This document shows positions 1 through 64,000 of a stretch of DNA of 64,000 nucleotides, in pieces. Numbering within the stretch: position 1 is the stretch's first letter; each line of letters begins with the position of its first letter. The stretch spans positions 488,529 to 552,528 of the forward strand of contig BAAHQB010000125.1 in NCBI GenBank assembly GCA_054601695.1, written 5' to 3'. The notes beneath the pieces were generated by a model that was not told the DNA's origin, made no database searches, and saw only the letters and a program-made list of their open reading frames with translations. Made by a program: the position numbers and the translations under genes. The stretch is from Amorphochlora amoebiformis (Eukaryota > Cercozoa > Chlorarachniophyceae).

Positions 1-9
1 AATATATAT

Positions 10-53
10 GTGCATTCCATCCTTACTGATGGGCGTGTACACATGTACACACC
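10..53 (+). other. Exon-like island at the window edge
   Basis: A short non-TA island reads [15 protein letters not shown] before a possible donor (CTG|gtagta). It lies where upstream G6PDH exons are expected and faintly recalls the PSLF segment of that family, but it could equally be a decayed exon copy. No acceptor is visible because the window begins here. Confidence 0.2.
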
Positions 54-72
54 TGGTAGTAATTTGTTTCAT

Positions 73-131
<59 letters not shown>

Positions 132-150
132 GTTTGTATGTATATATATC

Positions 151-265
<115 letters not shown>

Positions 266-291
266 ACGTGCATAAATATTACATATATATA

Positions 292-339
<48 letters not shown>

Positions 340-430
340 ATATATATATTAATATGTAGTAGTATACTTGTAAATATTACATATATATACATACAAATAT
401 ATAATATTTATACATATATATGTATATATA

Positions 431-506
<76 letters not shown>

Positions 507-535
507 ACATATATATATAATATATATATATATAA

Positions 536-632
<97 letters not shown>

Positions 633-668
633 GAACATAATATACATGTAAATGTGTACATCCCTCAG

Positions 669-14202
<13,534 letters not shown>

Positions 14203-14832
14203 GCTATCCGATCCCGTCGCAACCACAGTTGCATCATGGCGATATGAGAATGATTACTATTATATATTTTGTCTATCTGCGGTCGAAATTTAGAACAGTA
14301 TAATCTGATGATACAATACCAATCTAGTTTACAAATGTGACTAGTAAAAACTTGATCTTGGACATTCTTGAAATTGTGTAGAATCATGATCTGGTACTTA
14401 TGATACAATACTGAACTTGGATTAGTAGTTCATACTCGTACTAAATGTATCATTACCTAGATTACTAGATATATGGAGCCAGTCTTAAGCCCTATATATA
14501 CTCATATAGCTCTAGAAACCATAGTGTGATCATAGCACAACATATTCATCATGCGCAAGCTGACGGTAAAATTTCTAGAATTTGGACTGGCGCAATGATA
14601 AAATGCTGTAATAATTGGCATATGACGGTAACCAGTTTGATGAAATTTCGCTCGTCATTGCCGTTAGAACCGGCTCGGCTTATTTGATATTCACTTATAC
14701 TGTAGTATTTCTCGTGATTGACGCTTGAATGGTTACAGCAACTTGACCTGAAATCCCCTTCCTACTGACAAACATTATGATCAGAAGATCCTATTGTCTA
14801 GGATGTGTGTAACCTGATTTTCACATCTTTCA

Positions 14833-14887
<55 letters not shown>

Positions 14888-14978
14888 CGTATACACGTAT
14901 ACATCCAAATGCAATCTCATACACATACCATTTCGCACCTCTATCCCGGTTTTGAGGTTCATTTATAGATGTACATAC

Positions 14979-15026
<48 letters not shown>

Positions 15027-15056
15027 GTGTATATGTACATGTATTTTGAGGTCCAT
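14203..15056. other. Convergent intergenic region
   Basis: It lies between the stop codons of the plus-strand G6PDH/EF-hand gene and the minus-strand CUE-PDZ gene. About 600 bp are ordinary AT-rich unique sequence with no coding island that I trust. The rest is (TA)n. An imperfect copy of the CUE-PDZ gene's 3' flank, around 14935-14970 in minus sense, shares the ctataaatg-acctcaaaa string. Confidence 0.6.
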
Positions 15057-31168
<16,112 letters not shown>

Positions 31169-31638
31169 ATCTTCCTGACCGCCCTGAGGCCGAGAAATTG
31201 ATAAAACTTCTGGAAAAAAACTTCTACAAAGACTGAAGAGAATATAGTAGGGAGAATTGATCGAAAATTGATACGAAATACGTATTTATGTTGGGGGGGG
31301 GGGGAGAGTATGCGCAACCGGCGCTTCCTATCTCCGTGTCTAAATGCTGGCCGAGAAATTAATCTCGCAGGTTTCGGGATTCTAATAATTCTTCGGGGAT
31401 TGCATTGATGTGACTGATTGCTTGGCCGACTTTTTATAGAAACAACATTGCCGACAAATTATTCTGAATTCTTTCAAACCAGACGAAATTACCCAATTTT
31501 ATGATATATACTTTCCTAACCCTCTAACCTCTTTTTAAACTCCTTGGAGTCAAAATATCCACACAAATCCATTGGCGCCGATAAACCCGCGGCTTATCCA
31601 CCAGTCAAAAATCATCCGTCCATAATTCGATAGACACC
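31169..31638. promoter_or_regulatory. Divergent promoter region of the CUE-PDZ and light-harvesting genes
   Basis: The 470 bp between two start codons pointing outwards hold unique sequence without (TA)n expansion. Visible items are a run of 12 G at 31293-31304, an aaatacgtattt palindrome near 31277, and a repeated ggccgagaaatt string (about 31190 and 31350). No TATA box is assigned. Confidence 0.6.
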
Positions 31639-63916
<32,278 letters not shown>

Positions 63917-63926
63917 GTAACATGTA

Positions 63927-63993
<67 letters not shown>

Positions 63994-64000
63994 CTATAGA

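Noticed and set aside
14935-14970. Short minus-strand exon reading [11 protein letters not shown] before a gtatgt donor
   Set aside because: It lies beyond the in-frame stop of the CUE-PDZ gene and resembles a copy of that gene's 3' flank; no downstream exon continues in frame for long.

Overview
The window is nuclear DNA of a eukaryotic alga. Its landmark gene encodes a chlorophyll a/c-type (fucoxanthin-chlorophyll family) light-harvesting protein with an N-terminal signal sequence, which points to a secondary-plastid lineage such as a stramenopile or haptophyte; the sequence alone does not settle which. Most of the DNA is intronic and built from simple repeats: very long (TA)n tracts, arrays of perfect and degenerate TTAGGG/CCCTAA telomere-type repeats, and (CT)n, (CA)n, (CG)n, (AG)n, (CCG)n and (AAT)n tracts. 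Nearly all long ORFs are repeat translations ([16 protein letters not shown]). The genes are split into many exons of 14-261 nt that sit as islands between repeats. I rebuilt them by hand from GT-AG borders, codon phase and family motifs.

Layout. 669-14202 (+): glucose-6-phosphate dehydrogenase, 5' end outside the window, apparently continuing through a strong donor into an EF-hand module; the alternative is two adjacent genes. 14203-15056: convergent intergenic. 15057-31168 (-): a 29-exon gene for a 474-residue protein with an N-terminal CUE domain, a lysine-rich helix and a PDZ domain. 31169-31638: divergent promoter region. 31639-35988 (+): light-harvesting protein, 8 exons, 242 residues. 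35989-37203: intergenic, with a perfect 22-bp palindrome. 37204-55893 (+): calcineurin-like metallophosphoesterase, 19 exons, about 340 residues, with all five family motifs. 55894-56362: intergenic, with bZIP-type motifs. 56363 to beyond the right edge (+): a gene of unknown function, at least eight exons in view. No rRNA, tRNA, CRISPR array or transposase gene was recognised.

The unusual content is structural. (1) Many exons are accompanied by partial copies of their own edge together with the adjoining splice site, separated from the real exon by (TA)n: 5' edges with acceptors are copied upstream, 3' edges with donors downstream. Copies range from exact (46 nt) to heavily decayed. (2) Several introns consist almost wholly of telomere-type repeats and use repeat units as donor (g|gtaaccctaa) or acceptor (ccctaag|), mostly with CCCTAA on the sense strand. 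(3) A 45-bp non-telomeric sequence recurs at four places inside the telomere-type arrays.

The genes share no obvious pathway; the window reads as ordinary housekeeping and plastid genes inside an extremely repeat-expanded intron landscape. Exon borders are inferred from sequence only, without transcripts.
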